From an uncultured Pelagibacteraceae bacterium (GTDB taxonomy: Bacteria; Pseudomonadota; Alphaproteobacteria; Pelagibacterales; Pelagibacteraceae): a stretch of DNA of 64,000 nucleotides. This document shows, one piece after another, positions 1 to 10,398 of this stretch. The translations under genes were made by a program, and so were the position numbers. The notes beneath the pieces are model-generated. The model did not search any database. It was not told the origin of the DNA and was given only the letters and a program-made list of their open reading frames with translations. The stretch spans positions 62,001-126,000 of the forward strand of contig CACKGP010000001.1 of NCBI GenBank assembly GCA_902599805.1, in the 5' to 3' direction. Each line of letters starts with the position of its first letter. Within the stretch, counting starts at the first letter, position 1.

Positions 1-952
1 TAAACATGCCTATGAAAAAGATAAGCATGTATATTTTTCAGTAAATTCTTTTAAAAATTATGGAAAGTTATCTAATAAGAAACCTGGTGAGCTTGAGGCA
101 GGTTCAAGAGTAGAGATTTCAAAATTAAAAAATAATCCATTAGATTTTGTTCTTTGGAAACCATCTTCTACAGATGATCCTGGCTGGGATTCTCCATGGG
201 GTCGGGGTAGACCAGGTTGGCATCTCGAGTGTTCAGTTATGAGTGAAAAATATTTAGGAAAAAATTTTGACATTCATGGTGGTGGGTTAGATCTTGTATT
301 TCCTCATCATGAAAATGAAATAGCTCAATCTTGTTGTGCAAATAAAACAGATAAATTTGCAAACTATTGGTTACACAATGGTTATGTTACTTATAATAAA
401 GAAAAGATGTCCAAATCATTAGGTAATATAGTAACGATACAAAAAATGAAAAATAAAATTAATGGTCAAGTTATTCGTTTGGCATTATTGAGCTCTCATT
501 ACAAACAACCATTAGATTGGAATGAAAAGTTAGTTAGTGAAAGTCAGAGTACTCTTGATAAATGGTATAGCTTATACGAACCAGTCAAAGATAGTAATTT
601 AGATGATAATTTATTAAGTCCACTCCTAGAGGATTTAAATACACCTGGGTTTATTGCAAAACTACATTTATTGTACGAAAAAGCTTCAAAAGGCGACAAG
701 TCTTCCAAAAAACTTTTTCTTGAGGGTTGTAAGCTTATTGGATTAATGGAGGAAAATCAGGAGTCTTGGAAAAACTTTAAAAAAACAAAAATAAATATTG
801 ATGAAAATACAATTGAACTAAAAATTAAAGAAAGAGAAAGTGCTAGAAAAAAAGGTAATTATAAATTGGCTGATGATATAAGAAAAGAATTAGAAGACAA
901 CGGGATTTCAATTGAGGATAAAAATAACAAAACGATATGGAAATATAAGTGA
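1..952 (+). CDS. cysS: Cysteine--tRNA ligase, C-terminal part (5' end outside window)
   Basis: The reading frame is open from base 2, so the gene begins upstream of the window; the first internal ATG (239) is not its start. Class I aminoacyl-tRNA synthetase that charges tRNA-Cys in the cytoplasm. Visible signatures are the zinc/active-site segment GWHLECS, the GGGLDLVFPHHENE block and the KMSKS loop (EKMSKSLGN, near base 410), followed by the helical anticodon-binding DALR-like region (ESARKKGNYKLADDIRKEL). The C-terminus is of normal type. It overlaps the GTG start of the next gene by 4 bases, suggesting translational coupling. Confidence 0.96.
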   Translation, partial: KHAYEKDKHVYFSVNSFKNYGKLSNKKPGELEAGSRVEISKLKNNPLDFVLWKPSSTDDPGWDSPWGRGRPGWHLECSVMSEKYLGKNFDIHGGGLDLVFPHHENEIAQSCCANKTDKFANYWLHNGYVTYNKEKMSKSLGNIVTIQKMKNKINGQVIRLALLSSHYKQPLDWNEKLVSESQSTLDKWYSLYEPVKDSNLDDNLLSPLLEDLNTPGFIAKLHLLYEKASKGDKSSKKLFLEGCKLIGLMEENQESWKNFKKTKINIDENTIELKIKERESARKKGNYKLADDIRKELEDNGISIEDKNNKTIWKYK

Positions 953-2550
953 GTAAGGAAAAAATATATATTTTTGATACAACTTTAAGAGATGGAGCCC
1001 AGACAGAGGGTGTGAATTTTTCTATAGATGAAAAAAATAAAATTGCTAAATCACTCTCAGAACTTGGTGTAGACTATTTAGAGGGTGGGTGGCCAGGAGC
1101 AAATACATTAGACACTACTTTTTTTAACAAACCTCCGAGTCTCGGCAATACAGTCTTAACTGCTTTCGGAATGACAAAAAAAAGTGGAAGAAGTGCACAA
1201 AATGATCCAGGTTTATCTGCTATTTTAAACTCTAATACACCCGCTGTATGTTTAGTTGGAAAATCTTGGGATTTCCATGTGGACGTAGCTTTAGGTATAA
1301 CTAAAAAAGAAAATTTAGAAAACATTAAAGAGTCAGCAAAATTATTTGTCAAAAATAAAAAAGAATTTATGTTTGATGCTGAGCATTTTTTTGATGGTTA
1401 CAAAAATAATCCAGATTATGCAATAAATTGTTTAAAAACTGCTTATGACGAAGGGGCAAGATGGATTGTTCTTTGTGATACAAATGGAGGTACTCTTCCA
1501 CATGAAGTAGGAGAAATTGTTTCAAAAGTTTCTAAAGTTATACCAGGTAAAAATTTAGGAATCCATGCACATAACGATACTGAAAATGCAGTAGCAAATT
1601 CTTTAATTGCAATTTTATCTGGCGCAAGACAAGTACAAGGAACAATTAATGGTCTTGGCGAAAGATGTGGTAATGCAAATTTAATGTCAGTAATTCCGAC
1701 GTTAGTTCTAAAAGAAACATTTTCAAAAAAATTCGAGATAGGTATTAAAGAAGAAAAAATAAAAAAATTAACTGAATGTTCTAGATTACTTGATGAAATA
1801 TTAAATAGAAAATCAAATAGACATGCAGCATATGTTGGTGCATCAGCTTTTTCTCACAAGGGCGGTCTTCATGTATCTGCAGTTACAAAAGATCCTAAAA
1901 CTTATGAACATATAACTCCTAATTCAGTTGGAAATTTTAGGAATATAGTTGTCTCCGATCAGTCAGGCAAGTCTAATATAATTTCTAGATTAGAAAAATA
2001 TGGAATTAAGATAGATAAAAATGATCCAAAGGTTCAAAGTTTACTTGATGAAGTAAAAGAAAGAGAATTCGCTGGTTATTCATATGATGGTGCAGATGCT
2101 TCATTTGAATTATTAGCAAGACGTCTTCTCGGCGAAATACCAAAATACTTAACAATTTCTAAATACGATGTCTCTGTGAAAAGAGACTCGAAAGATAAAA
2201 TAAATTCTTTTGCAAAAGCGCACTTGGTAGTTGATGGCAAAGAAATTATTTGTGAGGGATCAGGTAACGGACCAGTCAATGCATTAGACAATGCGATTAG
2301 ATCAAATGTAGATAAAGTTGGTAAATATTCAAAATATTTAAAAGATTTAAAACTGGTAGATTATAAAGTTAGAATTTTAAATACTGGCACAAATGCAACA
2401 ACGAGAGTCTCAATTGAAAGCACAGATAAAGATGGAAAAAACTGGTTCACAATTGGTGTGTCACCAAATATTATTGATGCATCTTTTAAAGCATTAATTG
2501 ATAGTTTAGACTATAAACTTTATAAGGAAAAAGCTCCTGCAAATGATTAA
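949..2550 (+). CDS. cimA: Citramalate synthase (LeuA/CimA family)
   Basis: 533 aa; starts with GTG overlapping the cysS stop. The family condenses pyruvate with acetyl-CoA to (R)-citramalate, a threonine-independent entry to isoleucine. The HMG-CoA-lyase-like TIM barrel opens with DTTLRDGAQ (residues 10-18, metal-binding Asp and catalytic Arg), has GIHAHNDTENA (His-x-His metal ligands) and GTINGLGERCGNANL; the C-terminal third is the LeuA allosteric dimer domain. Length, and the FSHKGGLHVSAV segment, favour CimA over 2-isopropylmalate synthase, but substrate cannot be proven by eye. It overlaps the next gene by 8 bases. Confidence 0.88.
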   Translation: MSKEKIYIFDTTLRDGAQTEGVNFSIDEKNKIAKSLSELGVDYLEGGWPGANTLDTTFFNKPPSLGNTVLTAFGMTKKSGRSAQNDPGLSAILNSNTPAVCLVGKSWDFHVDVALGITKKENLENIKESAKLFVKNKKEFMFDAEHFFDGYKNNPDYAINCLKTAYDEGARWIVLCDTNGGTLPHEVGEIVSKVSKVIPGKNLGIHAHNDTENAVANSLIAILSGARQVQGTINGLGERCGNANLMSVIPTLVLKETFSKKFEIGIKEEKIKKLTECSRLLDEILNRKSNRHAAYVGASAFSHKGGLHVSAVTKDPKTYEHITPNSVGNFRNIVVSDQSGKSNIISRLEKYGIKIDKNDPKVQSLLDEVKEREFAGYSYDGADASFELLARRLLGEIPKYLTISKYDVSVKRDSKDKINSFAKAHLVVDGKEIICEGSGNGPVNALDNAIRSNVDKVGKYSKYLKDLKLVDYKVRILNTGTNATTRVSIESTDKDGKNWFTIGVSPNIIDASFKALIDSLDYKLYKEKAPAND

Positions 2551-3247
2551 AAGCGTTGGCTTTTTACTTGTTAACCCACAGCTTCCAGAAAATATAGGTT
2601 TTTGTGCAAGAGCATTAAAGAACTTTGGTTTTAAAAAATTGGATATAATTAATCCAAAAGAAAAATGGCCAAATAAAAAAGCTATTGCCACTTCAGTAGG
2701 AGCAAGCGATATTCTTAATAAAACTAAAATATATTCCTCTTTAAAAATCGCATCAAACAAATATGATGTTATTTATGCTTCAACAGCAAGGAAAAGAGAT
2801 ATAAACAAAAAACATCTTTCATTTAAACAATTTATTGAAAGTATAAAAAAGAATAGAAATAAAAAGATTGGTATTTTATTTGGTCCTGAAGCATCAGGTT
2901 TATCTAATGAGGATATAGGATACTCTAATTATATATTTAAGATTCCAGTGCATAAAAAATTTGAGTCATTAAATTTATCCCATAGTTTAATAATTGTATG
3001 TTTTGAGATTTTTAAACTACTTAAACCAAGTTTCTTTAAAAAAGAAAAGCATTTGGGCGATATTGCAAGTAAAAAAAAACTTAACGTATTTATAGATTTC
3101 CTAGAAACAAGATTGGATAAAAAGGGTTTTTTTGTTCCAAAAGAAAAGAAAAAAAATATGCTTATAAATCTTAGAAATATTTTTGGAAGAATTGAGTTAA
3201 GTAACAAAGAATTAAGGATTTTATCAAGTGTTTTTAGTAAATTATAA
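2543..3247 (+). CDS. trmJ: SPOUT RNA methyltransferase, TrmJ-like
   Basis: 234 aa. SpoU-class SAM-dependent 2'-O-methyltransferase. The three trefoil-knot motifs are visible: NPQLPENIGFCARALKNFG (residues 10-28), LFGPEASGLSNEDI (around 112-125) and SLNLSHSLIIVCFEI (around 142-156). TrmJ methylates position 32 of tRNAs; the N-terminal motif spacing and the C-terminal helical extension fit TrmJ better than TrmH or RlmB, but the substrate is inferred. The start ATG lies inside the 3' end of cimA, so the two are probably translated together. RlmB, a different SPOUT enzyme, is encoded separately at 30.0 kb. Confidence 0.85.
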   Translation: MIKSVGFLLVNPQLPENIGFCARALKNFGFKKLDIINPKEKWPNKKAIATSVGASDILNKTKIYSSLKIASNKYDVIYASTARKRDINKKHLSFKQFIESIKKNRNKKIGILFGPEASGLSNEDIGYSNYIFKIPVHKKFESLNLSHSLIIVCFEIFKLLKPSFFKKEKHLGDIASKKKLNVFIDFLETRLDKKGFFVPKEKKKNMLINLRNIFGRIELSNKELRILSSVFSKL

Positions 3248-3253
3248 GAGTAA

Positions 3254-3281
3254 TTGACAAATTTATAAGAACAATTATAAA
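3254..3281 (+). promoter_or_regulatory. Sigma-70-type promoter for rpsD
   Basis: A perfect -35 TTGACA (3254-3259), 16-base spacer, and TATAAA (3276-3281). The expected transcription start, about 7 bases downstream, is 3288-3289, directly in front of the rpsD ATG at 3290. The mRNA would therefore be leaderless or nearly so. No Shine-Dalgarno sequence precedes the ATG, only a run of T, which agrees with this. Confidence 0.62.
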
Positions 3282-3289
3282 GTTTTTTT

Positions 3290-3907
3290 ATGACAAAACG
3301 TATTAATGCGAAACATAAGGTAGATAGAAGACTTAAAGTCAACTTGTGGGGTCGACCAAAAAGTCCCTTTAATACTAGAAATTATCCTCCAGGACAACAT
3401 GGGCAAAGTAGAAAAGGCAAACCCACTGATTATGGTATTCAGCTTAACGCAAAACAGAAATTAAAATCTTATTACGGCAATATTAATGAAAGACAGTTTA
3501 GAAATGTTTACAGGAAAGCTCTAAAGAAGAAAGGCGATACAACAGAAAATTTAGTTGGGCTTTTAGAGACAAGATTAGATACAGTCATTTATAGAGCAAA
3601 GTTTGCTCCGACAGTTTTTTCGGCAAGGCAGCTAATAAATCATGGTCATTTCAAAGTAAATAAAAAGAGAGTTAATATTTCAAGTTACACAGTTAAAGAA
3701 AATGACTTAATTGAGGTAAAGGATAAATCAAAAACTCTTACAATTATAGAGGGATGTTTAAGTAGTAAGGAAAGAGATGTGCCAGAATATATTCAACATG
3801 ATAGTAAAAACAAAACTGCAAAATTAGTTAGAGTGCCCAAGTTTGCAGATATTCCTTATCCAACATTAATGGAACCCAAACTAGTTATTGAATATTATTC
3901 AAGATAA
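3290..3907 (+). CDS. rpsD: 30S ribosomal protein S4
   Basis: 205 aa, full length. S4 is a primary 16S rRNA-binding protein that nucleates assembly of the 30S body. The N-terminal region carries the family block [16 protein letters not shown] (residues 32-47), followed by the S4 RNA-binding domain ([35 protein letters not shown], about 92-126). The gene stands alone, outside the alpha operon where enterobacteria carry it; this is common in alphaproteobacteria. Its stop overlaps the 3' end of the convergent grxD gene by 9 bases. It has its own strong promoter immediately upstream. Confidence 0.98.
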   Translation: MTKRINAKHKVDRRLKVNLWGRPKSPFNTRNYPPGQHGQSRKGKPTDYGIQLNAKQKLKSYYGNINERQFRNVYRKALKKKGDTTENLVGLLETRLDTVIYRAKFAPTVFSARQLINHGHFKVNKKRVNISSYTVKENDLIEVKDKSKTLTIIEGCLSSKERDVPEYIQHDSKNKTAKLVRVPKFADIPYPTLMEPKLVIEYYSR

Positions 3908-4222
3908 CAAAGATTTTTCCTCAAAAAGTTTTTTGAGTTCACCTTTTTCAAACATTTCTTTTATAATGTCACATCCACCAACAAATTCTCCTTTGACATA
4001 GAGTTGTGGTATTGTTGGCCAGTCTGTAAAATCCTTTATTCCTTGTCTTAGTTCATCACTAACTAAAACATTAACTCCTTCAAATTTAACACTTAAATGT
4101 TTTAAAATATTTGAAACAGCCATAGAGAAACCACACTGTGGTGCATCAGGCGTACCTTTCATAAATAGAACTATATCATTAGATGAAATTATATCCTTTA
4201 TTTTTTGATTTATTTCGCTCAT
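3899..4222 (-). CDS. grxD: Monothiol glutaredoxin, Grx4/GrxD type
   Basis: 107 aa. CGFS-type glutaredoxin with the single active cysteine at C30 (PQCGFSM), preceded by the glutathione/Fe-S-binding MKGTPDAP segment and followed by the [19 protein letters not shown] block. Proteins of this type carry a glutathione-coordinated [2Fe-2S] cluster and deliver it in iron-sulfur biogenesis. It directly follows bolA with an ATGA overlap; Grx4 and BolA form Fe-S heterocomplexes, so the pairing supports the function. Last gene of the long minus-strand purine operon. Confidence 0.93.
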   Translation of the reverse strand: MSEINQKIKDIISSNDIVLFMKGTPDAPQCGFSMAVSNILKHLSVKFEGVNVLVSDELRQGIKDFTDWPTIPQLYVKGEFVGGCDIIKEMFEKGELKKLFEEKSLLS

Positions 4223-4452
4223 TTTTGTTCCTCAGTAGTTAATGCTAGGGCATGAAGCTCATTACCCATTTTACCTTTCAAAGCTTTATATACCATTTTA
4301 TGCTGTTCAACTCTAGATTTACCATTAAAAACTTTTGAGATTATTTTTGCTGAATAGTGATTGTTATCTCCCATTGTATCTTTCAACTCAAGAGATGCGT
4401 CTGGGAAAGCGCTCATAATCATTTTTGATATTTCATCTTTAGTTAATGGCAT
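4219..4452 (-). CDS. bolA: BolA family protein
   Basis: 77 aa, small for the family. The BolA KH-like fold is recognised by [24 protein letters not shown] (about 32-55) and the C-terminal ELHALALTT motif. BolA proteins partner with monothiol glutaredoxins in Fe-S cluster trafficking, and the partner is encoded next with a 4-base overlap. It overlaps the 3' end of purL by 14 bases. The length and lack of a Cys loop fit the BolA2/YrbA-like subtype rather than full-length E. coli BolA. Confidence 0.9.
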   Translation of the reverse strand: MPLTKDEISKMIMSAFPDASLELKDTMGDNNHYSAKIISKVFNGKSRVEQHKMVYKALKGKMGNELHALALTTEEQK

Positions 4453-6631
4453 TAAATTTTTTAAACCACTGGTTATTATTTTTATAAAGCTCTTGGGTCT
4501 TTATACTAAAAGTTTTACTTAACTCAAATATGTCATTTTGTACTTCAGCAACAACTTCATAAAAAATATTGCTTTTTTTTAGTATACTCTCAACTTTTTT
4601 AAGATTATCTATTTCAATTTCTATTAAATATCTTCCTTGATCCTCTGCAAAAAAATATTCATTCAAATCTGTAAACTTTTTAGGCTTCAATATCTTTAAA
4701 CCCAACATAGACGCCATAGACATTTCTGCTAAACTGATCAGAATTCCTCCAGAAGAGACATCATGGCATGACGATATTAAATTTAGATTAATTAAATTTA
4801 AAATGGAATGTCCATTATTTTTCTCATTTGTTAAATTTATTTCAGGAGGCGCACCTTCATTAGATGAATAAATTTCTCTCATAAAAGAGCTTTGACCTAA
4901 ATGTCCCAATGTTTTTCCTACTATAATAATTAAATTGCCAACTTTTTTTGTTTTCATATTGATAATTTTATTTAAATTGTCGAACAAGCCTATACCCCCG
5001 ATCACAGGAGTTGGAAAAATACTTTTTGAGTTTGTTTCATTATAAAAAGATACATTACCAGAAACCACTGGAAAATTTAAAAATTCGCAGGCCTCTTTCA
5101 TACCATTTATACATTCAACAAATTCTCCCATCACGTCTGGCTTTTCTGGGTTACCAAAGTTTAAACAATTTGTGATAGCTAATGGTTTTGAACCAACTGA
5201 AATTAGATTTCTCCAATTTTCACAAACAATTTGTTTTCCTCCACTCTTAGGATCAGAGCTGCAATAATTTGCTGAAGAGTCTACTGATATTGATATTGCT
5301 TTATTTTTGTTATGGATTCTCACAACCGCAGCATCTCCACCTGATTTTTGTATTGTATCACACATTACTACTTGATCATACTGATCGGTAATCCAACTTT
5401 TATTTGAATGATCTGGAGAGGATAAAATTTTTATTAAAGCATCTTCAATTTTAATTTTTTTCAGATCATATTTTTTCAAATTATTTTTTTTAATTTTAGG
5501 CTTATTCCATTTCCTATCATACTGGGGAGCTTTATCTGCTAGTGCTGGTATGGGAATATCTGCAACTATTTTGTCATCAAAATTTAAAACTAGACGATTA
5601 GTATCTGTAGTTTTCCCAATTACTACAAAATCTAAGTCCCATTTATCAAATATTTTTTTTGCTTTTTTTTCTTTTTTTTCGTCAAGTATTATTAGCATTC
5701 GTTCCTGACTTTCTGATAACATCATCTCATAAGGAGACATATTATTTTCTCTACATGGAACTTTATTTAAATCTAACTCAATCCCAAGTTTGCCTTTTGA
5801 TGCCATTTCGATACTTGATGATGTCAAGCCAGCTGCACCCATATCTTGAATTGATATAATCGAGTTTTCTCTCATTAATTCCAAACATGCCTCAAGCAAA
5901 AGCTTTTCAGTAAACGGGTCTCCTACTTGGACAGTTGGTTTTTTTTCTTCAGAGTTTTCATCAAATTCTGCAGAAGCCATAGTTGCTCCATGAATTCCAT
6001 CTCGACCAGTTTTTGAGCCAACATAAACCACTGGTTTATTAATTCCTTTTGCTTTTGAGTAAAAAATTTTATTTTTATTTGCGTGTCCCACAGCCATTGC
6101 ATTAACTAAAATATTTTCATTGTAAGTGCTATTAAACTTAGTTTCTCCACCAACTGTAGGTATACCAACTGAGTTTCCGTAACCACCAATTCCGGAAACG
6201 ACACCATTCAATAAGTTTTGAGTATTTTTATTTGTTGGTGAGCCAAAATGAATTGAGTTCATCAAAGCTATTGGTCTAGCGCCCATTGTAAAAACATCTC
6301 TTAAAATGCCACCAACCCCAGTAGCTGCTCCTTGATAAGGTTCAATAAACGAAGGGTGATTATGACTTTCTATTTTAAAAATAATTGCATCATCATCTCC
6401 AATATCAATGACACCAGCGTTTTCACCTGGTCCTTGGATAACTATGTTATTTTTTGTGGGCAATTTTTTTAGGTGTATCTTAGAGGATTTGTAAGAACAA
6501 TGCTCATTCCACATAGCAGAGAAAATTCCAAGTTCTAATAAATTTGCTTCTCTTCCTAAAAGTTCTTTAATTTTATTATATTCTTCTAATTTTAAACCAT
6601 GTTTTTCAATCTGTTCTTTATTAATTTTCAT
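4439..6631 (-). CDS. purL: Phosphoribosylformylglycinamidine synthase subunit PurL (small type)
   Basis: 730 aa, the length of the small PurL that works with PurS and PurQ rather than the ~1300 aa fused enzyme. Catalyses ATP-dependent amidation of FGAR to FGAM, step 4 of purine synthesis. Visible motifs: EHCSYKSSK near residue 45, [23 protein letters not shown] (about 88-110), [23 protein letters not shown] and a second AIRS-like half with [17 protein letters not shown]. PurQ and PurS are encoded immediately upstream in the same operon, so the three-part enzyme is complete. Confidence 0.97.
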   Translation of the reverse strand: MKINKEQIEKHGLKLEEYNKIKELLGREANLLELGIFSAMWNEHCSYKSSKIHLKKLPTKNNIVIQGPGENAGVIDIGDDDAIIFKIESHNHPSFIEPYQGAATGVGGILRDVFTMGARPIALMNSIHFGSPTNKNTQNLLNGVVSGIGGYGNSVGIPTVGGETKFNSTYNENILVNAMAVGHANKNKIFYSKAKGINKPVVYVGSKTGRDGIHGATMASAEFDENSEEKKPTVQVGDPFTEKLLLEACLELMRENSIISIQDMGAAGLTSSSIEMASKGKLGIELDLNKVPCRENNMSPYEMMLSESQERMLIILDEKKEKKAKKIFDKWDLDFVVIGKTTDTNRLVLNFDDKIVADIPIPALADKAPQYDRKWNKPKIKKNNLKKYDLKKIKIEDALIKILSSPDHSNKSWITDQYDQVVMCDTIQKSGGDAAVVRIHNKNKAISISVDSSANYCSSDPKSGGKQIVCENWRNLISVGSKPLAITNCLNFGNPEKPDVMGEFVECINGMKEACEFLNFPVVSGNVSFYNETNSKSIFPTPVIGGIGLFDNLNKIINMKTKKVGNLIIIVGKTLGHLGQSSFMREIYSSNEGAPPEINLTNEKNNGHSILNLINLNLISSCHDVSSGGILISLAEMSMASMLGLKILKPKKFTDLNEYFFAEDQGRYLIEIEIDNLKKVESILKKSNIFYEVVAEVQNDIFELSKTFSIKTQELYKNNNQWFKKFNAIN

Positions 6632-6632
6632 T

Positions 6633-7310
6633 TTAATTCATTAAACTCAAAAAAAGCGGAAGACCATCCTCATTAGAACATGTTTTATCAACCATTCTCT
6701 CGGGATGAGGCATCATACCTAGAATATTTTTATTTTTATTAAAAATTCCAGCTATATTATTTATAGAACCATTTGGATTTGTTTTTTGGTTTATATTTCC
6801 CTCTTTATCACAATACTTTATAGGTATTAAATCATTGTCTTCCAACTCATTTAAATGTTTTTTATCAGTAAAAAAATTACCTTCATTATGAGCTATATTG
6901 AGTTCTAATATTTCATTTTTTTTATATTTGTTAAAAAACTTATTTTTATTTGATTGAATTTTTATAAAAATATTTTTTGATATAAATTTCAAACCTGAAT
7001 TTCTTAAAAGTGCACCTTTCAAAAGACCACATTCAATGAGAATTTGGAAACCATTGCAAATACCAAGTATTAAAGACCCACGCTCTCCAGCCTTTATTAC
7101 TTCATTTAATATATTTGATTTAGCAGCTATGGCGCCAGATCTAAGATAATCACCGTACGAAAAACCTCCAGGAACAACAATAAGATCTGATTTTGGCAGG
7201 ACGTTTTCTTTATGCCATATCATAGAGTTTTTAAATTGTAATTTTTCTAACGCAACTGCTACGTCCCTATCACAATTTGATCCAGGAAAAACTATAACTG
7301 ATGATTTCAT
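6633..7310 (-). CDS. purQ: Phosphoribosylformylglycinamidine synthase, glutaminase subunit PurQ
   Basis: 225 aa class I glutamine amidotransferase. It hydrolyses glutamine and channels ammonia to PurL. The nucleophile is C85 in [10 protein letters not shown]; the oxyanion segment [18 protein letters not shown] is at about 47-63, and the His-Glu dyad is in GMMPHPERM near the C-terminus. It lies 1 base upstream of purL and overlaps purS by 4 bases (ATGA-type junction). Normal length. Confidence 0.97.
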   Translation of the reverse strand: MKSSVIVFPGSNCDRDVAVALEKLQFKNSMIWHKENVLPKSDLIVVPGGFSYGDYLRSGAIAAKSNILNEVIKAGERGSLILGICNGFQILIECGLLKGALLRNSGLKFISKNIFIKIQSNKNKFFNKYKKNEILELNIAHNEGNFFTDKKHLNELEDNDLIPIKYCDKEGNINQKTNPNGSINNIAGIFNKNKNILGMMPHPERMVDKTCSNEDGLPLFLSLMN

Positions 7311-7549
7311 TCTGTTTTACTAATTTTAAAATCCTCAATGATTTGATTAACCAATAGTTTTTCACACATTTCTTTAACTTGATTATGTGCTTTGGAAGAG
7401 TCTTTTTCCTTTAAATCAATTTCAAAAAACTTTCCTTGTCTAACTTGACTTAGATTATTCATACCCATATTTTTTAAAGTTTGACTTACTACTTTACCCT
7501 GAGGATCTAGTACATCTTTTTTCAAAGTGACTGTTACTGCAAATTTCAA
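7307..7549 (-). CDS. purS: Phosphoribosylformylglycinamidine synthase subunit PurS (TTG start)
   Basis: 80 aa structural subunit that bridges PurL and PurQ. The sequence KFAVTVTLKKDVLDPQGKVV at the N-terminus is the conserved PurS opening. The start is TTG (7549-7547): no ATG lies upstream in frame or close downstream, and family alignment begins exactly here. TTG lies one base after the purC stop, so low-efficiency initiation may be compensated by reinitiation from purC. Confidence 0.94.
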   Translation of the reverse strand: MKFAVTVTLKKDVLDPQGKVVSQTLKNMGMNNLSQVRQGKFFEIDLKEKDSSKAHNQVKEMCEKLLVNQIIEDFKISKTE

Positions 7550-7550
7550 T

Positions 7551-8336
7551 TTATCTTTTTTTTATATTTATCGATGTAGGTTTTTTAAAATTTACTTCAC
7601 TAACATTGGTTGTTTCCGGAACTATACCAAGTCTTCTAGCAACTTCTTGGTAAGCTTGAATTATATTTCCTAAATCTTTTCTAAATCTGTCTTTATCTAA
7701 TTTTTTTTCACTTTTAATATCCCAAAGTCTACAAGTATCAGGGCTAATTTCGTCAGCAAGTATGACTTCTTTCTGATCGTTATTCCAAATTCTTCCAAAT
7801 TCCAATTTAAAGTCCACAAGTTTTATGCCTATACCTCGAAACATTCCTGACATAAAATCGTTAATTCTAAAAGTCATTTCCTCAATTATTTTTATTTCCT
7901 CAACAGTTGCCCAATTAAATGCAAATATATGTTCTTTTGCAATGAGGGGATCATCAAGCTCATCTTTTTTGTAACAAAACTCAATTAAAGGATTTTCAAG
8001 AACGGTTCCATCAGTAACACCTAATCTTTTAGTAAGGGACCCTGTAGCGATATTTCTTACGATAACTTCTATAGGTATGATCTCAACAAGCTTTATAAGT
8101 TGTTCTCGCATATTAAGTCTTTTTACCAAATGATTTTTAATACCGACTTGATTTAAATTATTTAAAATGTGCTCTGATATTCGATTGTTTAATACACCTT
8201 TGCCTTCAACTGTAGCTTTTTTTTTATTATTAAAAGCTGTCGCATCGTCTTTGAAATGTTGTATAGCCAAGCCTTTTTCTTTAGTTTCGTAGATTATTTT
8301 GGCTTTTCCTTCGTAAAGTTTTTTACCTTTGTTCAT
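7551..8336 (-). CDS. purC: Phosphoribosylaminoimidazole-succinocarboxamide synthase (SAICAR synthetase)
   Basis: 261 aa. Joins CAIR with aspartate using ATP. Recognised by [13 protein letters not shown] at the N-terminus (phosphate-binding strand), [23 protein letters not shown] (about 85-107), [10 protein letters not shown] and [14 protein letters not shown] (about 190-204). The start ATG overlaps the purB stop by 4 bases. The C-terminus carries a short extension rich in Lys after the usual domain end. Part of the purB-purC-purS-purQ-purL run. Confidence 0.97.
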   Translation of the reverse strand: MNKGKKLYEGKAKIIYETKEKGLAIQHFKDDATAFNNKKKATVEGKGVLNNRISEHILNNLNQVGIKNHLVKRLNMREQLIKLVEIIPIEVIVRNIATGSLTKRLGVTDGTVLENPLIEFCYKKDELDDPLIAKEHIFAFNWATVEEIKIIEEMTFRINDFMSGMFRGIGIKLVDFKLEFGRIWNNDQKEVILADEISPDTCRLWDIKSEKKLDKDRFRKDLGNIIQAYQEVARRLGIVPETTNVSEVNFKKPTSINIKKR

Positions 8337-9625
8337 TTTAGTACTCTGTTAAAAATTACATTAATTTTCTTAGTATGATAACCAAAATCAAATAAGTTTT
8401 TTAAATTATTAACAGTTATTATGTCCCTAATTTTTTTATCTTCCATCAAACTATCGTAAAAAGATATATTTTGGTCAATTGCTCTTAGAGCACATTTTTG
8501 TACAATTCTGTAGGCAACTTCCCTTTTAAGTCCCTTTTCAGTAAGAAAAAGCATTACTCTTTGTGAAAAAAATAATCCTTTTGTTAAATCTAAATTTTTT
8601 TTCATATTATTCTTATTTATTTTCATAGAATTAACTACTTCATTCATTCTGTTTAGAGCAAAATCTAGAGTTACAGTTGCATCTGGACCAATATTTCTCT
8701 CAACACTTGAGTGTGAAATATCTCTTTCATGCCACAATGCAACGTTTTCCATCGCGGGTATTACCATTGACCTTATTAATCTTGCTAAACCGGTTAAATT
8801 CTCGCTTAGGACCGGATTTTTTTTATGAGGCATTGCAGATGAACCCATTTGTTTTTTTTTAAAAAACTCATAAACTTCTGCAACTTCTGTTCTTTGTAAA
8901 TTTCGTATCTCGACAGAAAATCTTTCAATAGAACTTGCAATTATACCTAACACTGAAAAGAAATGAGCATGCCTGTCTCTTGGAATAATCTGTGTTGAAA
9001 TTGGTTCAATTTTTAATTTTAATTTGTTCGCAACAAATTTTTCAATTCTTGGATCTATATTTGCAAACGTTCCAACAGCCCCAGAAATTGCACAAGTTGA
9101 AATATCTTCAATAGCTCTTTCAAGTCTTTTTTTATTTCTCAAGAATTCTGCATAATAAGTAAGAAGCTTAAGCCCAAATGTTGTTGGTTCCGCATGAATA
9201 CCATGGCTTCTACCAATACAAAGAGTAAATTTGTGTTTTATAGATTGTTTTTTAATTGCGCTTAATAAATTATCAATATCTTTAAGGAGTATTTCTCCAG
9301 ATTGTTTTAGCTGTAAATTAAAACAAGTATCCAACACATCTGATGACGTCATTCCCTTATGTAAAAATCTTCCCTCTTTTCCTGACCTTTCCATTATGGA
9401 ACTTAGAAAAGCAATCACATCATGTCTAACCTTGCCTTCAATTTTTAAAATTTTTTTTACGTCAATTTTTGATTTAGATTTAACCTTTTTATAAACACCC
9501 TTTGGTATTAGTTTGTATTTTTCCATTGCCAAAGCCGCTGCAAGCTCAATATCTAACCAAATTTTATATCTATTATGATCTTGCCAGATTTTTTTAACTT
9601 CTTCTCTAGAGTATCTTTCTATCAT
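8333..9625 (-). CDS. purB: Adenylosuccinate lyase
   Basis: 430 aa, fumarase/aspartase superfamily. It cleaves SAICAR to AICAR and adenylosuccinate to AMP, with release of fumarate. The superfamily signature is visible as [19 protein letters not shown] (about 261-279); other conserved blocks are [12 protein letters not shown] (about 87-98) and [16 protein letters not shown] (about 137-152). ATG overlaps the map stop by 4 bases. Placement directly before purC means the two steps around SAICAR are translated in tandem. Confidence 0.97.
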   Translation of the reverse strand: MIERYSREEVKKIWQDHNRYKIWLDIELAAALAMEKYKLIPKGVYKKVKSKSKIDVKKILKIEGKVRHDVIAFLSSIMERSGKEGRFLHKGMTSSDVLDTCFNLQLKQSGEILLKDIDNLLSAIKKQSIKHKFTLCIGRSHGIHAEPTTFGLKLLTYYAEFLRNKKRLERAIEDISTCAISGAVGTFANIDPRIEKFVANKLKLKIEPISTQIIPRDRHAHFFSVLGIIASSIERFSVEIRNLQRTEVAEVYEFFKKKQMGSSAMPHKKNPVLSENLTGLARLIRSMVIPAMENVALWHERDISHSSVERNIGPDATVTLDFALNRMNEVVNSMKINKNNMKKNLDLTKGLFFSQRVMLFLTEKGLKREVAYRIVQKCALRAIDQNISFYDSLMEDKKIRDIITVNNLKNLFDFGYHTKKINVIFNRVLK

Positions 9626-10398
9626 TTTAATGTTTCAGGTAGATCTAGTTTTTTCTTAGATAAAGTAAAAATTTCATAACCATTACTAGTTACTCCAACT
9701 GTGTGTTCAAATTGTGCTGACAAAGACTTGTCTTTTGTAACTGCTGTCCAACCATCTTGTAGCAATTTTGTATTATATTCACCCTCATTAATCATTGGTT
9801 CAATTGTAAACAACATTCCTGCAGACAGTCTTTTTCCAGTTTTAGGTTCTCCATAATGTAAAATATTTGGAGGTTCATGAAATTTTTTACCTAGACCATG
9901 ACCACAAAAGTCTCTTACTACTGAGAAACCTTCTTGTTCCACATGATTTTGTATTGCAGATCCTATATCTCCAGTAAAAGATCCCTCTTTTAATGTTTTG
10001 ATTCCCTTAATCATTGAATCATAAGTAGCTTTAACTAATTTTTTGGCTTTTACTGATACGCTTCCTACTAAAAACATTCTACTTGTATCACCATGCCATC
10101 CGTCTTTAATTGCCGTGACATCAACATTTATTATATCACCATCCCTCAATAATTTATTTTGTGGTATCCCGTGACATACAATGTGGTTTGTAGACGTGCA
10201 GCAAGATTTTGGAAAACCTCTATAAAATAGTGGCGCAGAATAAGCTCCGTTGTCATTAATATATTCGTAGCAAAACTTGTCTATAACTTCAGTTGTTACC
10301 CCGGGTTTAATAATTGAATTTAACTCGTCCAAAGCTCCAGCCGCAATAGCACCAGCTTTTCTTGTACCTTCAAAAGACTCTAAAATTTCATCATTCAT
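9622..10398 (-). CDS. map: Methionine aminopeptidase, type I
   Basis: 258 aa when started at the ATG at 10398; a longer frame to a TTG at 10410 adds only four residues and lies deeper in sfsA, so the ATG is preferred. Removes the initiator Met co-translationally. The five metal ligands are visible: two Asp in INVDVTAIKDGWHGDTSR, His in GHGLGKKFHEPP, Glu in TIEPMIN and Glu in QFEHTV. No N-terminal zinc-finger extension, as in other bacterial type Ia enzymes. Overlaps sfsA by 8 bases. Confidence 0.95.
   Translation of the reverse strand: MNDEILESFEGTRKAGAIAAGALDELNSIIKPGVTTEVIDKFCYEYINDNGAYSAPLFYRGFPKSCCTSTNHIVCHGIPQNKLLRDGDIINVDVTAIKDGWHGDTSRMFLVGSVSVKAKKLVKATYDSMIKGIKTLKEGSFTGDIGSAIQNHVEQEGFSVVRDFCGHGLGKKFHEPPNILHYGEPKTGKRLSAGMLFTIEPMINEGEYNTKLLQDGWTAVTKDKSLSAQFEHTVGVTSNGYEIFTLSKKKLDLPETLK

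Noticed and set aside
2929-3342. 137-aa minus-strand ORF over trmJ end and rpsD start
   Set aside because: Crosses the strong rpsD promoter and two real genes; Leu/Phe/Ser-rich shadow composition.
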